Source of the DNA: Verrucosispora sp. WMMD573
GTDB taxonomy: Bacteria > Actinomycetota > Actinomycetes > Mycobacteriales > Micromonosporaceae
Assembly (NCBI RefSeq): GCF_027497175.1
Contig: NZ_CP114901.1
Coordinates: 62,001-126,000 of the forward strand
Direction of reading: 5' to 3'
DNA: 64,000 nucleotides
In this document: in pieces, positions 28,657 to 36,321 of the stretch
Numbering within the stretch: the stretch's first letter is position 1
Layout: each line of letters begins with the position of its first letter
Translations under genes and position numbers: made by a program
Notes under the pieces: generated by a model
Told to the model about the DNA's origin: nothing
The model's database searches: none
Seen by the model: only the letters and a program-made list of their open reading frames with translations

Positions 28657-29694
28657 GTGGAACCGGACGTGCTTGGGCCGCCCTACGAGCGGCAGATCAT
28701 CGACCTGGGCAGGGATGACGAGGGTCCGGTGGTGGCGACGCTGGTCCGCCGCCGGGCGGAGCGGCCCACCGGACGCGCCGTGCTCTACGTGCACGGCTTC
28801 GTCGACTATTTCTTCCAGACCCACGTGGCCGACTTCTTCGCCGCGCGCGGCTGGGACTTCTACGCTCTCGACCTGCGCAAGTACGGTCGCAGTCTGCTGC
28901 CGCACCAGACCCCGAACTTCTGCCGCGACCTCGGCGACTACTTCCCGGAGTTGGACGCCGCCGCACGGCTCATCCGGGACGAGGACGGGCACGACACCCT
29001 GCTGGCCATGGGCCACTCCACCGGCGGCCTGATCATCTCGTTGTGGGCCGATGCCCGCCGGGACGCCGGGCTGGTCGACGGACTCTTCCTCAACAGCCCC
29101 TTCTTCGACCTCAACGCTTCCTGGTTCGTGCGGCGACCCCTCGCGGCCGCCGTCGCACGCCTGGGCCGCAGGGCGCCGCACCGCATCCTTCCGTTCGGAA
29201 TCGGCACCGTGTACGGCGAGAGCCTGCACGCCGACCATCGCGGCGAGTGGACGTACGACCTGGCCTGGAAGCCGCTGGCCGGCTTCCCCGTCCGGGCCGG
29301 CTGGCTGGACGCGATCCGCACCGGTCAGCGGCGGCTACGTGCCGGACTGGACATCCCGGTGCCGGTGCTGCTCGCCTGCTCCACCCGATCGTTCCGAGGC
29401 ACGAAGTGGCAGGACGCGGCGACCCTGGCCGACGCCGTCCTCGACGTCGAGCACATGGTCCGCTGGGCTCCCCGGCTCGGCCAGCACGTCACCGTGTCCC
29501 GCTTCGACGGCGGTCTGCACGACCTCACCCTCTCCGGCCCCGCCGTACGCGAGAAGGTCTTCGCCGAGGTCGGTCGGTGGGCCGAAGCCTTCCTCGGCGC
29601 CGGGCCGACGACGAGCCGCCCGACCCCGCCGCAGCCCCGGCCCTCGACCGAGGAGGAGCAACCAAGGGCAAGCCACTCCCCCGCGGACGCCTGA
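28657..29694 (+). CDS. Alpha/beta hydrolase (monoacylglycerol lipase-like)
   Basis: The 345-residue enzyme has the hydrolase-4/lysophospholipase pattern: AVLYVHGFVDYFFQTHVADF, DLRKYGRSLLPHQTPNF, the nucleophile elbow AMGHSTGGLIISLWADA, and a late acidic residue and histidine in SRFDGGLHDLTLS. It probably hydrolyses a glycerolipid or lysophospholipid ester. The last 25 residues are Pro/Thr-rich. GTG 28657 stands exactly 12 bases after the first base of TACCGT (28645-28650), a good -10, with no ribosome-binding site, so the mRNA is probably leaderless. Confidence 0.87.
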   Translation: MEPDVLGPPYERQIIDLGRDDEGPVVATLVRRRAERPTGRAVLYVHGFVDYFFQTHVADFFAARGWDFYALDLRKYGRSLLPHQTPNFCRDLGDYFPELDAAARLIRDEDGHDTLLAMGHSTGGLIISLWADARRDAGLVDGLFLNSPFFDLNASWFVRRPLAAAVARLGRRAPHRILPFGIGTVYGESLHADHRGEWTYDLAWKPLAGFPVRAGWLDAIRTGQRRLRAGLDIPVPVLLACSTRSFRGTKWQDAATLADAVLDVEHMVRWAPRLGQHVTVSRFDGGLHDLTLSGPAVREKVFAEVGRWAEAFLGAGPTTSRPTPPQPRPSTEEEQPRASHSPADA

Positions 29695-29788
29695 CCCTCG
29701 TCGACACCCGGCCGCTACGCCCGGCCTGACCACCCGTTTCACCGGACAGCGGCCGGGCGGCGGTACCCTTCTCGCGCGATACCACGTT

Positions 29789-29861
29789 GCGCCCGTAGCT
29801 CAGCGGATAGAGCAGGGGACTTCTAATCCCAAGGCCGCAGGTTCGAATCCTGCCGGGCGCG
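29789..29861 (+). tRNA. tRNA-Arg (anticodon TCT)
   Basis: The 73-base sequence folds as a cloverleaf: acceptor arms GCGCCCG and CGGGCGC pair fully, the D arm is GCTC/GAGC, the anticodon loop CTTCTAA (29820-29826) holds TCT at 29822-29824, and the T arm is GCAGG-TTCGAAT-CCTGC. The top of the anticodon stem is a G-A mismatch. The 3' CCA is not encoded. The following DNA is AT-richer and decayed, typical of an integration hotspot. Confidence 0.95.
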
Positions 29862-30370
29862 CTCCACCACATGGCTCTGACCTGCGGTTTCTAACAATTT
29901 TCGCGATCTTTATCAATGACATTCTTAGATTTAGGCATACCTAAGGTGAGCCCAGGTGTGCAGCCCTCGCCCGACGAAGCACCAGACAAGTGGTGACTTC
30001 GAACGCCAACTCTCGGACAGGGAGCGTCCGGTACGTGTAGGCAGTAAGACGCCAACAAGACCGATTACGACCCGGTGGACAAGTTATCCGTGGCGCTCCG
30101 TCGGCACCGTCTCCGCCAACTGCTCAACCTGATCAGTGTCGGCAGCAGCGCCGGACCCGGCACGCATGCTTTCGGTCTTGAGTCGTAGCGCGGGTCGTTC
30201 GACCAGCCGCCAGGCGGGTACGGCGAAGGGCGTGTCGGCGAGGAGGCCGGAGATAGGAAATTGCTCCATCGAGGCAGCCCAACGCTGGTGAACTCCGACC
30301 ATGTTTCAGCAGCGCCGCCGCCTGCGCTTCCGCCGTTGCCGGGCCGGGCGGTGGTGTACTGCCATTCACC
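29862..30370. other. Gene-poor, AT-richer strip downstream of tRNA-Arg
   Basis: About 500 bases with no convincing gene. The first 90 bases are clearly AT-richer than the rest of the window. A 60-residue minus-strand frame at 30084-30266 (VPAWRLVERPALRLK inside) is possible but unsupported. The strip ends where the vapB remnant begins. I did not notice a second copy of the tRNA 3' end in the window. Confidence 0.6.
29931..29944. promoter_or_regulatory. Iron-box-like palindrome (DtxR/IdeR type), orphan
   Basis: TTAGGCATACCTAA followed by GGTGAGCC resembles the DtxR/IdeR consensus (TTAGGTTAGSCTAACCTAA), though the spacing between half-sites is shorter. It lies in AT-rich DNA with no iron gene next to it. 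It could be the operator left from a lost siderophore or iron-storage gene. Confidence 0.4.
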
Positions 30371-30520
30371 TGGTCCCGCAACGAGTACCTACGCCGCAAG
30401 TTCGAGGAGAACATCACCCCCGCCGGCGACCGGACCGTCACCACCGAGGACTGGCAACGATCCGCAGAGACCTTCGCCGACCTCGCCGACCCCACAGTGA
30501 TGGAGGCCGCGTGGCGGTGA
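30371..30520 (+). pseudogene. VapB-type antitoxin, N-terminus missing
   Basis: The frame ending at 30520 encodes [18 protein letters not shown], then a linker and [19 protein letters not shown]. This is the C-terminal two thirds of a ribbon-helix-helix VapB antitoxin; the first DNA-binding strand (the LxxRARALGL part of relatives) is absent, and no start codon with a ribosome-binding site precedes it. Its stop overlaps the VapC frame in the usual antitoxin-toxin manner. Confidence 0.65.
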
Positions 30521-30843
30521 CGAACTGGCTGATCGACAAGTCCGCCTACGCACGCCTCCAACACGGCCACACGGCGCGCTCCGGAGAAGCCGGACGCCGA
30601 CAATTCGCCGCCCCACCGCTGTCACTCATGCCGATCGAACACCTCACACCCGCCATCGAGGACCGGGCACTGGACGTACAGATGCTGCTCGCCGACCGCG
30701 GCCAACACCGCGCCCCCTCCATCCCCGACCTACTGATCGCCGCCACCGCCGAAAAAACCGCACTGACCGTCCTGGCCGTCGACAAAGACTTCGACCTCAT
30801 CGCCACGCTCACCGGCCAACCGATCGAAACCCTGCCCGACTGA
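30511..30843 (+). pseudogene. VapC-type PIN toxin with internal deletion
   Basis: The 110-residue frame begins [19 protein letters not shown] and ends with [26 protein letters not shown] in the normal PIN order. Relatives have about 25-35 more residues after ARLQ, including the conserved glutamate region; here the chain jumps to [13 protein letters not shown]. The first Asp and the late Asp pair remain, but the catalytic Glu seems lost, so the RNase should be dead. The reading frame is otherwise intact. Confidence 0.65.
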
Positions 30844-31014
30844 GCCGCACCCGCAAACCGCAAAGCCACCACGCCGGCGAGACCGAAACAGGTGCTCCGA
30901 CCTCAGCCAAGCCGAAGCCAAGAGCAACACACCCAGATCACCAACCCGCCAGCCCCCGACAACGCGGTTCCCGCGGCCTCCCGCCTGGAGAGCCGCGGAT
31001 CGCCATTGGGCTGT

Positions 31015-31131
31015 TCACCGACGCTGCCGGGTCTGCTCGCGGACGTGAGGATGCCCGTTGAGCACCCGGGACACCGTTTGGCAGGAGACGCCGACGAGGC
31101 GGGCGACGTCTGTCATCGCAGGACCGCTCAC
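31015..31131 (-). pseudogene. LacI-family regulator, DNA-binding fragment only
   Basis: A 38-codon minus-strand frame reads MTDVARLVGVSCQTVSRVLN then GHPHVREQTRQRR and stops. This is the helix-turn-helix and hinge start of a LacI-type regulator; the sugar-binding domain is missing. Too short to function as a normal repressor. Confidence 0.7.
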
Positions 31132-31226
31132 GGTGCCACACGTCCAGTCCGCCTGCTACGTGCTCCAAACCGTTCGACGGCGAATCGGGATGCACCCGGT
31201 ACACACACGCCGTCACCAGGCCTTCT

Positions 31227-31412
31227 TGAAGTAACCGGGGCCCGTACCGTACCGCGTCGGACGATCAGCTCAGGGTTGGTCAGCCCCGTCGGCCACAGGT
31301 CCGTGCCGTCCATGCGAGCGATGATGTCGATCATGCACCGCCAGCCGATCTCGGCGAAGTCCTGTCGGCCGGTCGTCAGTGGCAACTGAAAGAGCAGCCA
31401 AAGGTCATTCGC
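31227..31412 (-). pseudogene. LacI-family regulator, C-terminal fragment
   Basis: In another frame, LPLTTGRQDFAEIGWRCM, IDIIARMDGTD and NPELIVRRGTVRAP match the last 50-60 residues of LacI-type regulators (compare LTTVRQPVEQLGRIACRLLL in the intact one at 48036). It lies upstream, not downstream, of the helix-turn-helix fragment, so the two pieces are either from different genes or rearranged. Confidence 0.65.
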
Positions 31413-31553
31413 AAGCTGACCGCTGACGGACGACGCGGCTCTGACCCGCCGTCCGTGCGTGACATCGACATCGTGAAACACTCATAGAACTCTCGCCGGA
31501 ACCAGCCAGCCCGACGATGTCAGCCGGACGGACGGTCATACACACTGACACAA

Positions 31554-31615
31554 GAACAGCCCTCGGCCGATGATGATCTTGTCTGGACAAGAAGCTCATC
31601 GACCAAGGGCTGTTC
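31554..31615. repeat. Nested inverted repeat, probable mobile-element end
   Basis: GAACAGCCCTCGG (31554-31566) faces CCAAGGGCTGTTC (31603-31615) with one mismatch, and TCTTGTC/GACAAGA pair inside. It lies at the edge where the duplicated secreted-protein gene is cut. It may be the terminus of an insertion sequence and may also stop transcription of the gene at 31660. Confidence 0.5.
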
Positions 31616-31659
31616 CGTGACTCCCCGGGTTCCCCAAGACCCCGAGGATCAAGATCGAA

Positions 31660-32484
31660 TTAGGTGAGGAAGGTGCGCAGCTTGTTGGCGTTGCCGGCGT
31701 CGTCGCCGGTGATGATGTAGTACATCATCCCCGAGTCAGAGACGTCTCCCTTCTTGTTCATGATGTTGTTGACCACGTTGTGCACGTAGCGCAACCGCTG
31801 GTCGGAGTTGTTGGCCATCCAGGCCCACTTCTCCTCACCACCACCGGTGCCCAGCCCGGCGTTCTGATCCGGGATCCTCTTGTACTTGACCTGCGGGAAG
31901 TCGCGGCGAATATCGGCCAGGTTCCACCTGTTGTCGTCGTCGTCGTGGTTGTTGTTCCAAGCCGAGTGCGAAATCAGCGTGACGTGCTGGTGCACCGCCG
32001 TGTTCGAACCCTGCAACGCCCGGTAAATCACCCCCATCGGGCCTGCTCCCACCAGACACAGCCGGCTGCCAGCCGTCGAGGCGTTGACCGCTGACCGCAG
32101 ACTGGTCACCGCGCCGTTCAGATTGGCCTGGCTATCCCGGAAGATTCCGCTCACGTTGTACCCGAACTGGCCACCAGTCCCTTCGGTCGCGGTCTTCATG
32201 TCTCGCTCCCAGCTCGCGTTGGAGCTACCGAGGTGAGAGTTGTAGTCCCAGTGCACCAGCCGCGACTGCTGACCCTTCTCAGCGAGCAGCGCCAGCGCCA
32301 TCGACGAGGCGCCGATGTCGTCGCGGTCGTGGTAGTTGCCGTCTGAACTCCACGCAATCCGCTCACAGCCGAAGTTCAACGCTGGTGCGGCGGCAGCCGC
32401 TGGCACCGCCAGCGACGAACCGAGCAAAGCTGCAGCTGCGATCGCTACCATCGTGCGCGCCGCCAGCCTGGTGGTTCGTACCAT
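31660..32484 (-). CDS. Secreted WSSDGNYHDRDD-family protein, copy 1 (no CBM)
   Basis: The 274-residue protein has a signal peptide ending near AVPAAAAAP and then one domain starting LNFGCERIAWSSDGNYHDRD. The D-x-N-x-H-D-R-D-D cluster and the later LCLVGAGPMGVIYRAL and HVTLISHSAWNNNHDDDDN recall, in order and spacing, the metal site and helices of nucleoside-hydrolase-like folds (as in cellulose-binding Sde182). That fold is my inference; I know no characterised enzyme here. AAGGAGAGAAGGGC precedes the ATG. From 31663 to 32375 the DNA matches copy 3 with no difference seen, and the stop arises right at the junction, removing the CBM6. Confidence 0.8.
   Translation of the reverse strand: MVRTTRLAARTMVAIAAAALLGSSLAVPAAAAAPALNFGCERIAWSSDGNYHDRDDIGASSMALALLAEKGQQSRLVHWDYNSHLGSSNASWERDMKTATEGTGGQFGYNVSGIFRDSQANLNGAVTSLRSAVNASTAGSRLCLVGAGPMGVIYRALQGSNTAVHQHVTLISHSAWNNNHDDDDNRWNLADIRRDFPQVKYKRIPDQNAGLGTGGGEEKWAWMANNSDQRLRYVHNVVNNIMNKKGDVSDSGMMYYIITGDDAGNANKLRTFLT
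31663..32375. repeat. 713-bp duplicated block (partner 55910-56622)
   Basis: Line-by-line reading finds no difference between this block and 55910-56622; the flanks diverge abruptly on both sides. It covers the mature domain of the secreted protein but neither the signal peptide nor the CBM6. Confidence 0.93.
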
Positions 32485-32532
32485 GCCCTTCTCTCCTTGC
32501 ATTCGGGACGGTAGGTGGTGTGATGCATCCAT

Positions 32533-32548
32533 TGAATACACTGAATAC
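32533..32548. promoter_or_regulatory. Candidate regulator-binding site before secreted copy 1
   Basis: TGAATACACTGAATAC lies 49 bases before the start of copy 1 and matches CGAATACGTTGTATAC before copy 2 (42401). The shared form is YGAATACRYTGWATAC. GntR regulators of the FCD group often bind TGTATACA-like sites, and such a regulator is encoded next door. Confidence 0.5.
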
Positions 32549-32655
32549 CATCGACGTCAATAGATGCAGAAGACAACCTAGAGCTAGCCATGACGTGCCG
32601 GTCCGGAAAGCCGGAGCCGGCCGATCATGGCCCGTCGCCGACGACCGGTCGCGAC

Positions 32656-33321
32656 TCAGGACGGGCCGATGGCGGGCACCACGACGGTGCCGCTACGAAT
32701 GTTCGGCACGGCCGCCCGGATGTGCGACCGAGCCAGGTCCTCGGCCCGGTCGGCGTCACCGTCACCGAGCGCCTCGATGATTGCCAGGTGCTCCGGGTGC
32801 GTCTCGTGCGGATCGCGATAAAGGCCGGGTGCGAGGCTGGTAGTGAGGATTCGGTGCACTTCGGCCGTCCGGCTGAGCAGGGGCTCGCCAGCCAACTCCA
32901 ACAGGGCCCGGTGGAACGCCACATCGGCCTGGTAGTACGCCTCAGCCGCTCCGGTCGCCGTGAGGTGCTCGTACGCATCTTCGAAGAGCACCCGGAGCCG
33001 GGCCAGTTCGGCGCGGCCAACCTTGCTGGCGGCGAGCCGGCAGGCCAGCCCCTCCAGCACGGCGCGGATCTCGAAGACAGCGGTCATGCGCTCGGCGTCG
33101 AAGCCTTCGGCGTGCCATCCTCGAGGGCCGGCGCTCACAAGTCCTTCCCCCTCCAACCGGGCCAGGGCGCGGCGCACAGGGGTGCGGCTGACCCCGAGTG
33201 CAACGGCAACCTCACTCTGGTTGACCGGATGCCCGGCCGGGATCTCGCCGCTAAGCAGCATCTGACGGACTCGCCGGTAGGTGCTCTCCTCAACGGGGAG
33301 ATAGGTGGCGTCGGTACTCAC
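32656..33321 (-). CDS. GntR-family regulator, FCD subgroup
   Basis: The 221-residue protein has a winged helix at its N-terminus (GHPVNQSEVAVALGVSRTPVRRALARLEGEG) in shortened form NQSEVAVALGVSRTPVRRAL, then an all-helical FCD ligand domain with EIRAVLEGLACRLAA, DVAFHRALLELAG and HPEHLAIIEALGDGD, which supply the metal-binding His and Asp residues. FadR/FCD regulators sense organic or sugar acids and usually repress. Its GTG overlaps the stop of the oxidoreductase gene, so it is the last gene of the catabolic operon and probably controls it. Confidence 0.9.
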   Translation of the reverse strand: MSTDATYLPVEESTYRRVRQMLLSGEIPAGHPVNQSEVAVALGVSRTPVRRALARLEGEGLVSAGPRGWHAEGFDAERMTAVFEIRAVLEGLACRLAASKVGRAELARLRVLFEDAYEHLTATGAAEAYYQADVAFHRALLELAGEPLLSRTAEVHRILTTSLAPGLYRDPHETHPEHLAIIEALGDGDADRAEDLARSHIRAAVPNIRSGTVVVPAIGPS

Positions 33322-34391
33322 ATCGGCCTTTCATCAGCCGGGCCCAGGACACCCGCCCAGCTGCGCTGGGGCCAGAGCCGGACAGCCCGCGAATGCGCGG
33401 CGGACAGGTAACAGGCTTCCACAACCCGCATGGTACGGACATATTCCGCCGCCGGTGTTTCCGCTATGGCTGCCCCATTCAGCGCGTCCACGAAGTTCTG
33501 TTGGGCAGCCACGGCACACCCGCCCTTCCACCCCGGCGGAATATGATAGTCGTGTTCGACCACCCGGCCGTCCCGGTGCAGCAGGGTCATCCTGCCGTCG
33601 TCGGCCACCTGCAGGGTGCCCTCGGTCCCCTCGACCGACATGGTGCCGTACGCGAGACTCCGGACCGTCTCGGCGACGGCCGCACGGTCGGCGTCGTAGA
33701 CCACGATGCCGCCGTGGGTTGTGTGCAGCACCGCCACCACGAGGTCTTCGCCCGCCACCGCCGGATTGACCGTGGCCGTCACGCACTGCACCTGCTCAAT
33801 CTCTCCGAAGAGAAATCGCGCGGTATCGACATAGTGCACACCCGTCTCAAACAACACTAGTCGCGACATGGTGGCGAAGTAGGGCTGATCCGGGTAGGGG
33901 TTCTCACCCCACCCGTCGCCCGGCCGCATCCGCATCGTGGTGTGGAAAGGCCGGCCGATCACACCGGCGTCGATCAGGCGCTTTGCTTCTCGATACCACG
34001 GCTGCCACCGCCAGTTCTCGTTCACCACCAGCGGCACCCGGTGTCGCTCCGCAAACTTCGCCAGATCCGCGGCCTCGGTCACGGTCGGTGCCAGCGGCTT
34101 CTGGCACAGTACTGGCACTCCACCGGCGACGGCCCGGCGGACTAACTCGCCGTGGCTGGCCGGCGGTGTGCAGATGTCCAGGAAGTCCGGTTGCAGCAGC
34201 TCGATCGCAGCGTCCAAGTCCACACCGGACCAGCCCACGCCGGCCTCACGGGCCACCGTGGCGACCCGCTGCGGGTCCCGGTGGCCCACCAGGCCGACGA
34301 TCTCCGCGCCGGACACGTCCCGCCAGGCCGTGAGCTGGATGGGCGCGAAGTAGCCGGCTCCGACCATCAGTCCCCGTAGCGTCCGCCCCAT
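33318..34391 (-). CDS. Gfo/Idh/MocA-family oxidoreductase
   Basis: The 357-residue enzyme has an N-terminal NAD(P)-binding Rossmann domain (LRGLMVGAGYFAP, DFLDICTPPASHGELV, VPVLCQKPLAPTV where the usual EKP is QKP) and a C-terminal sheet domain with ENWRWQPWYREAKRLI, GVHYVDTARFLFGE and VEGTEGTLQV. It should oxidise or reduce a sugar, inositol or sugar acid. ATG at 34391 overlaps the stop of the preceding gene (ATGA). Confidence 0.9.
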   Translation of the reverse strand: MGRTLRGLMVGAGYFAPIQLTAWRDVSGAEIVGLVGHRDPQRVATVAREAGVGWSGVDLDAAIELLQPDFLDICTPPASHGELVRRAVAGGVPVLCQKPLAPTVTEAADLAKFAERHRVPLVVNENWRWQPWYREAKRLIDAGVIGRPFHTTMRMRPGDGWGENPYPDQPYFATMSRLVLFETGVHYVDTARFLFGEIEQVQCVTATVNPAVAGEDLVVAVLHTTHGGIVVYDADRAAVAETVRSLAYGTMSVEGTEGTLQVADDGRMTLLHRDGRVVEHDYHIPPGWKGGCAVAAQQNFVDALNGAAIAETPAAEYVRTMRVVEACYLSAAHSRAVRLWPQRSWAGVLGPADERPM

Positions 34392-35506
34392 CAGTTCGTT
34401 CCCCCGCGCCACAGCCGCCGGTCGGCGGCGGCGACGATCGCCTCGCCGACCTCGACCGTTCCTGCGGTTCCGCCGATGTCCGGAGTTAGAACCTGACCGG
34501 CGGCGAGCACATCGCCAACCGCGCTCTCGATCACCGTCGCCACCTCCGCCGCGGCCGGGTCGGCGTGCCGGTCGCCGAGCCAGTCGAGCATCATGGCCGC
34601 CGACAGCACGGTGGCCAGCGGATTCGCGACACCCCGACCGGCAATCGTCGGCGCGGAGCCGTGCGCCGGCTGGAACAGCCCGTGGCGGTCGCCGACGTCA
34701 GCGGAAGCAGCCAGGCCGAGCCCGCCCACGGTGGCGGCGGCCAGGTCGGAGATGATGTCTCCGAACATGTTCTCGGCTACCACCACGTCGAACAGGTCGG
34801 GCTGCTGCACCTGGTACGCGGTCATCGCGTCGACGTAGACGTGGTCGGTCGCCACGTCGGGATGCCTTGCGGCGACCTGATCGAACACCCGGCGAAAAAA
34901 TGCGTACGAGCTGAGCACGTTGGCCTTGTCGACGCAGGTGACCATGCTTTGGCCGTCGCAAGGACGGCCGCTTCGCTTGGCGGCTAGCCGGAATGCCTGC
35001 TCGGTGACCTTCCGGGTACCGGTCGCGGTGATCACGATCGTGTCCGTCGCGACCTCCTCCCGGACGTTGCACCCACCGGTACGCGAGGCGTAGAGACCCT
35101 CGACGTTCTCTCGCACGATCACGTAATCGATCGGTGGTGCCGCCGACAGTGGACTGGTCAGGCCGCCCCAGGACCGGACCGGCCGGATGCCGGCATACAG
35201 GTCGAGGTCGAAGCGGAGCCGGAAGATCACGTCGCCGTTGACCTCGCGACCGTCCGGATGGCGCGCCTCGGGCAGGCCGATCGCGCCCATCAGAATGGCG
35301 TCGGCACGGACGCACTCGTCGTATGTCTCGTCGGTGAGGGCGACACCTTCGCGTTGCCACCGACCCGCTCCGGCGTCATGCGGCACCAAGTCGACAACCA
35401 CGCCATCGTGACGGCTGGTGACATGGTTGAGGACGCGAGTCGCCACGTCGGTGATCTCGGGACCGATGCCGTCTCCGGGCAGCACGGCTATGCGGTACTC
35501 GGTCAC
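34391..35506 (-). CDS. Isopropylmalate/tartrate dehydrogenase-like decarboxylating enzyme
   Basis: The 371-residue enzyme belongs to the isocitrate/isopropylmalate dehydrogenase family: IAVLPGDGIGPEITDVA, LYAGIRPVRSW, the IVRENVEGLYASRTGG substrate loop, TCVDKANVLSSYAFF with the catalytic Lys, DAMTAYQVQQPDLFDVVVAEN split around DVVVAENMFGDIISDLAA, and HGSAPTIAGRGVANPLA. It would oxidise and decarboxylate a 2-hydroxy acid such as a tartrate or a phosphorylated acid sugar. True leuB is unlikely given the sugar-catabolic operon. GGAGGTG precedes the GTG at 35506, which overlaps the stop upstream. Confidence 0.88.
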   Translation of the reverse strand: MTEYRIAVLPGDGIGPEITDVATRVLNHVTSRHDGVVVDLVPHDAGAGRWQREGVALTDETYDECVRADAILMGAIGLPEARHPDGREVNGDVIFRLRFDLDLYAGIRPVRSWGGLTSPLSAAPPIDYVIVRENVEGLYASRTGGCNVREEVATDTIVITATGTRKVTEQAFRLAAKRSGRPCDGQSMVTCVDKANVLSSYAFFRRVFDQVAARHPDVATDHVYVDAMTAYQVQQPDLFDVVVAENMFGDIISDLAAATVGGLGLAASADVGDRHGLFQPAHGSAPTIAGRGVANPLATVLSAAMMLDWLGDRHADPAAAEVATVIESAVGDVLAAGQVLTPDIGGTAGTVEVGEAIVAAADRRLWRGGTN

Positions 35507-36321
35507 GAGGACACCTCCGGTCGAGCTTTGGGAGCAAGGCGGAACACAGCGGCAGCGGTCGCAGCGAAGACCTGCCGACGCTCCGCCGGTGTGAGCCGTA
35601 CCGCGTCGAACTTCGCTAGTTCGACCGGGATGTTTTCGATGTGGTCGCTGCCGAACATGACCCGGTGCGCGCCGAGGCAGCGCACCATCTTCCGCACGCT
35701 GAAGGCCGGGCACCACGAGGGTTCGAGGTAGACGTTGGGACGGTCCTGCGCCACCTCGATGGCCTCACCGCAGAACGCGCCGAATCCGGCGTGGCAGAGC
35801 ACCGTCGGAACCGCCGGGTAACGGCGGGCCGGAGCCAGGGCACGGTGCGGGAGGGTGTGCGGCCCGCCGAGGCCGGTGTGGATCATCACTGGTACGCCGT
35901 GGTCGGCGGCGAGCCGGAACACTTTGTCACATACCTCGTCATCGGGTGCCACCCGGAACCCATGAGTATGGATCTTGATAGCGACGAACGTCGCATCGGC
36001 CAGGAGCGCCCCGGCTGCCTGCCGGTAATCCGCCTCCCGCAACCGTGGATCGATGTTGACAATCCCCTCGATTCGCCGTGGCCATCGCGCGGCGGCGTCG
36101 AGGACCTCGGCGTGCACCTGTTCGGACGCCCCCCGGTCGGCGTCCGGCTGCGGCATCACGAGGGTCGTCGCGACACCGTGGCGGTCCATGGCCGCCAACA
36201 TCGCGTCGGCGTCGGCCCTGTACCCAGTGGCAGCCGACCTGCCGAAGTGCCCGTGCACGTCAATCAGCCCGCCATTACTGAACTCGGCGTGCCCAGCGTA
36301 TACATCCGAGACGTCAGTCAT
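35503..36321 (-). CDS. Amidohydrolase-2 family metal-dependent hydrolase
   Basis: The 272-residue TIM-barrel protein shows the metal ligands of the ACMSD/lactonase group: LIDVHGHFGRS, IKIHTHGF, MIHTGLGGPHTL, VLCHAGFGAF and FGSDHIENIP. Members hydrolyse lactones or decarboxylate acids. In this operon a sugar lactonase or decarboxylase role is plausible. The ATG at 36321 overlaps the kinase gene by eight bases; the ORF extends much further upstream but without family resemblance. Confidence 0.87.
   Translation of the reverse strand: MTDVSDVYAGHAEFSNGGLIDVHGHFGRSAATGYRADADAMLAAMDRHGVATTLVMPQPDADRGASEQVHAEVLDAAARWPRRIEGIVNIDPRLREADYRQAAGALLADATFVAIKIHTHGFRVAPDDEVCDKVFRLAADHGVPVMIHTGLGGPHTLPHRALAPARRYPAVPTVLCHAGFGAFCGEAIEVAQDRPNVYLEPSWCPAFSVRKMVRCLGAHRVMFGSDHIENIPVELAKFDAVRLTPAERRQVFAATAAAVFRLAPKARPEVSS

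Noticed and set aside
30084..30302. A 60-72-residue minus-strand frame between the tRNA and vapB remnant.
   Set aside because: No ribosome-binding site or recognisable domain; kept only as a remark in the region entry.
34391..35506. Calling this gene leuB (leucine synthesis).
   Set aside because: Its operon is sugar-acid catabolism with an importer and kinase, and no other leucine gene is near.
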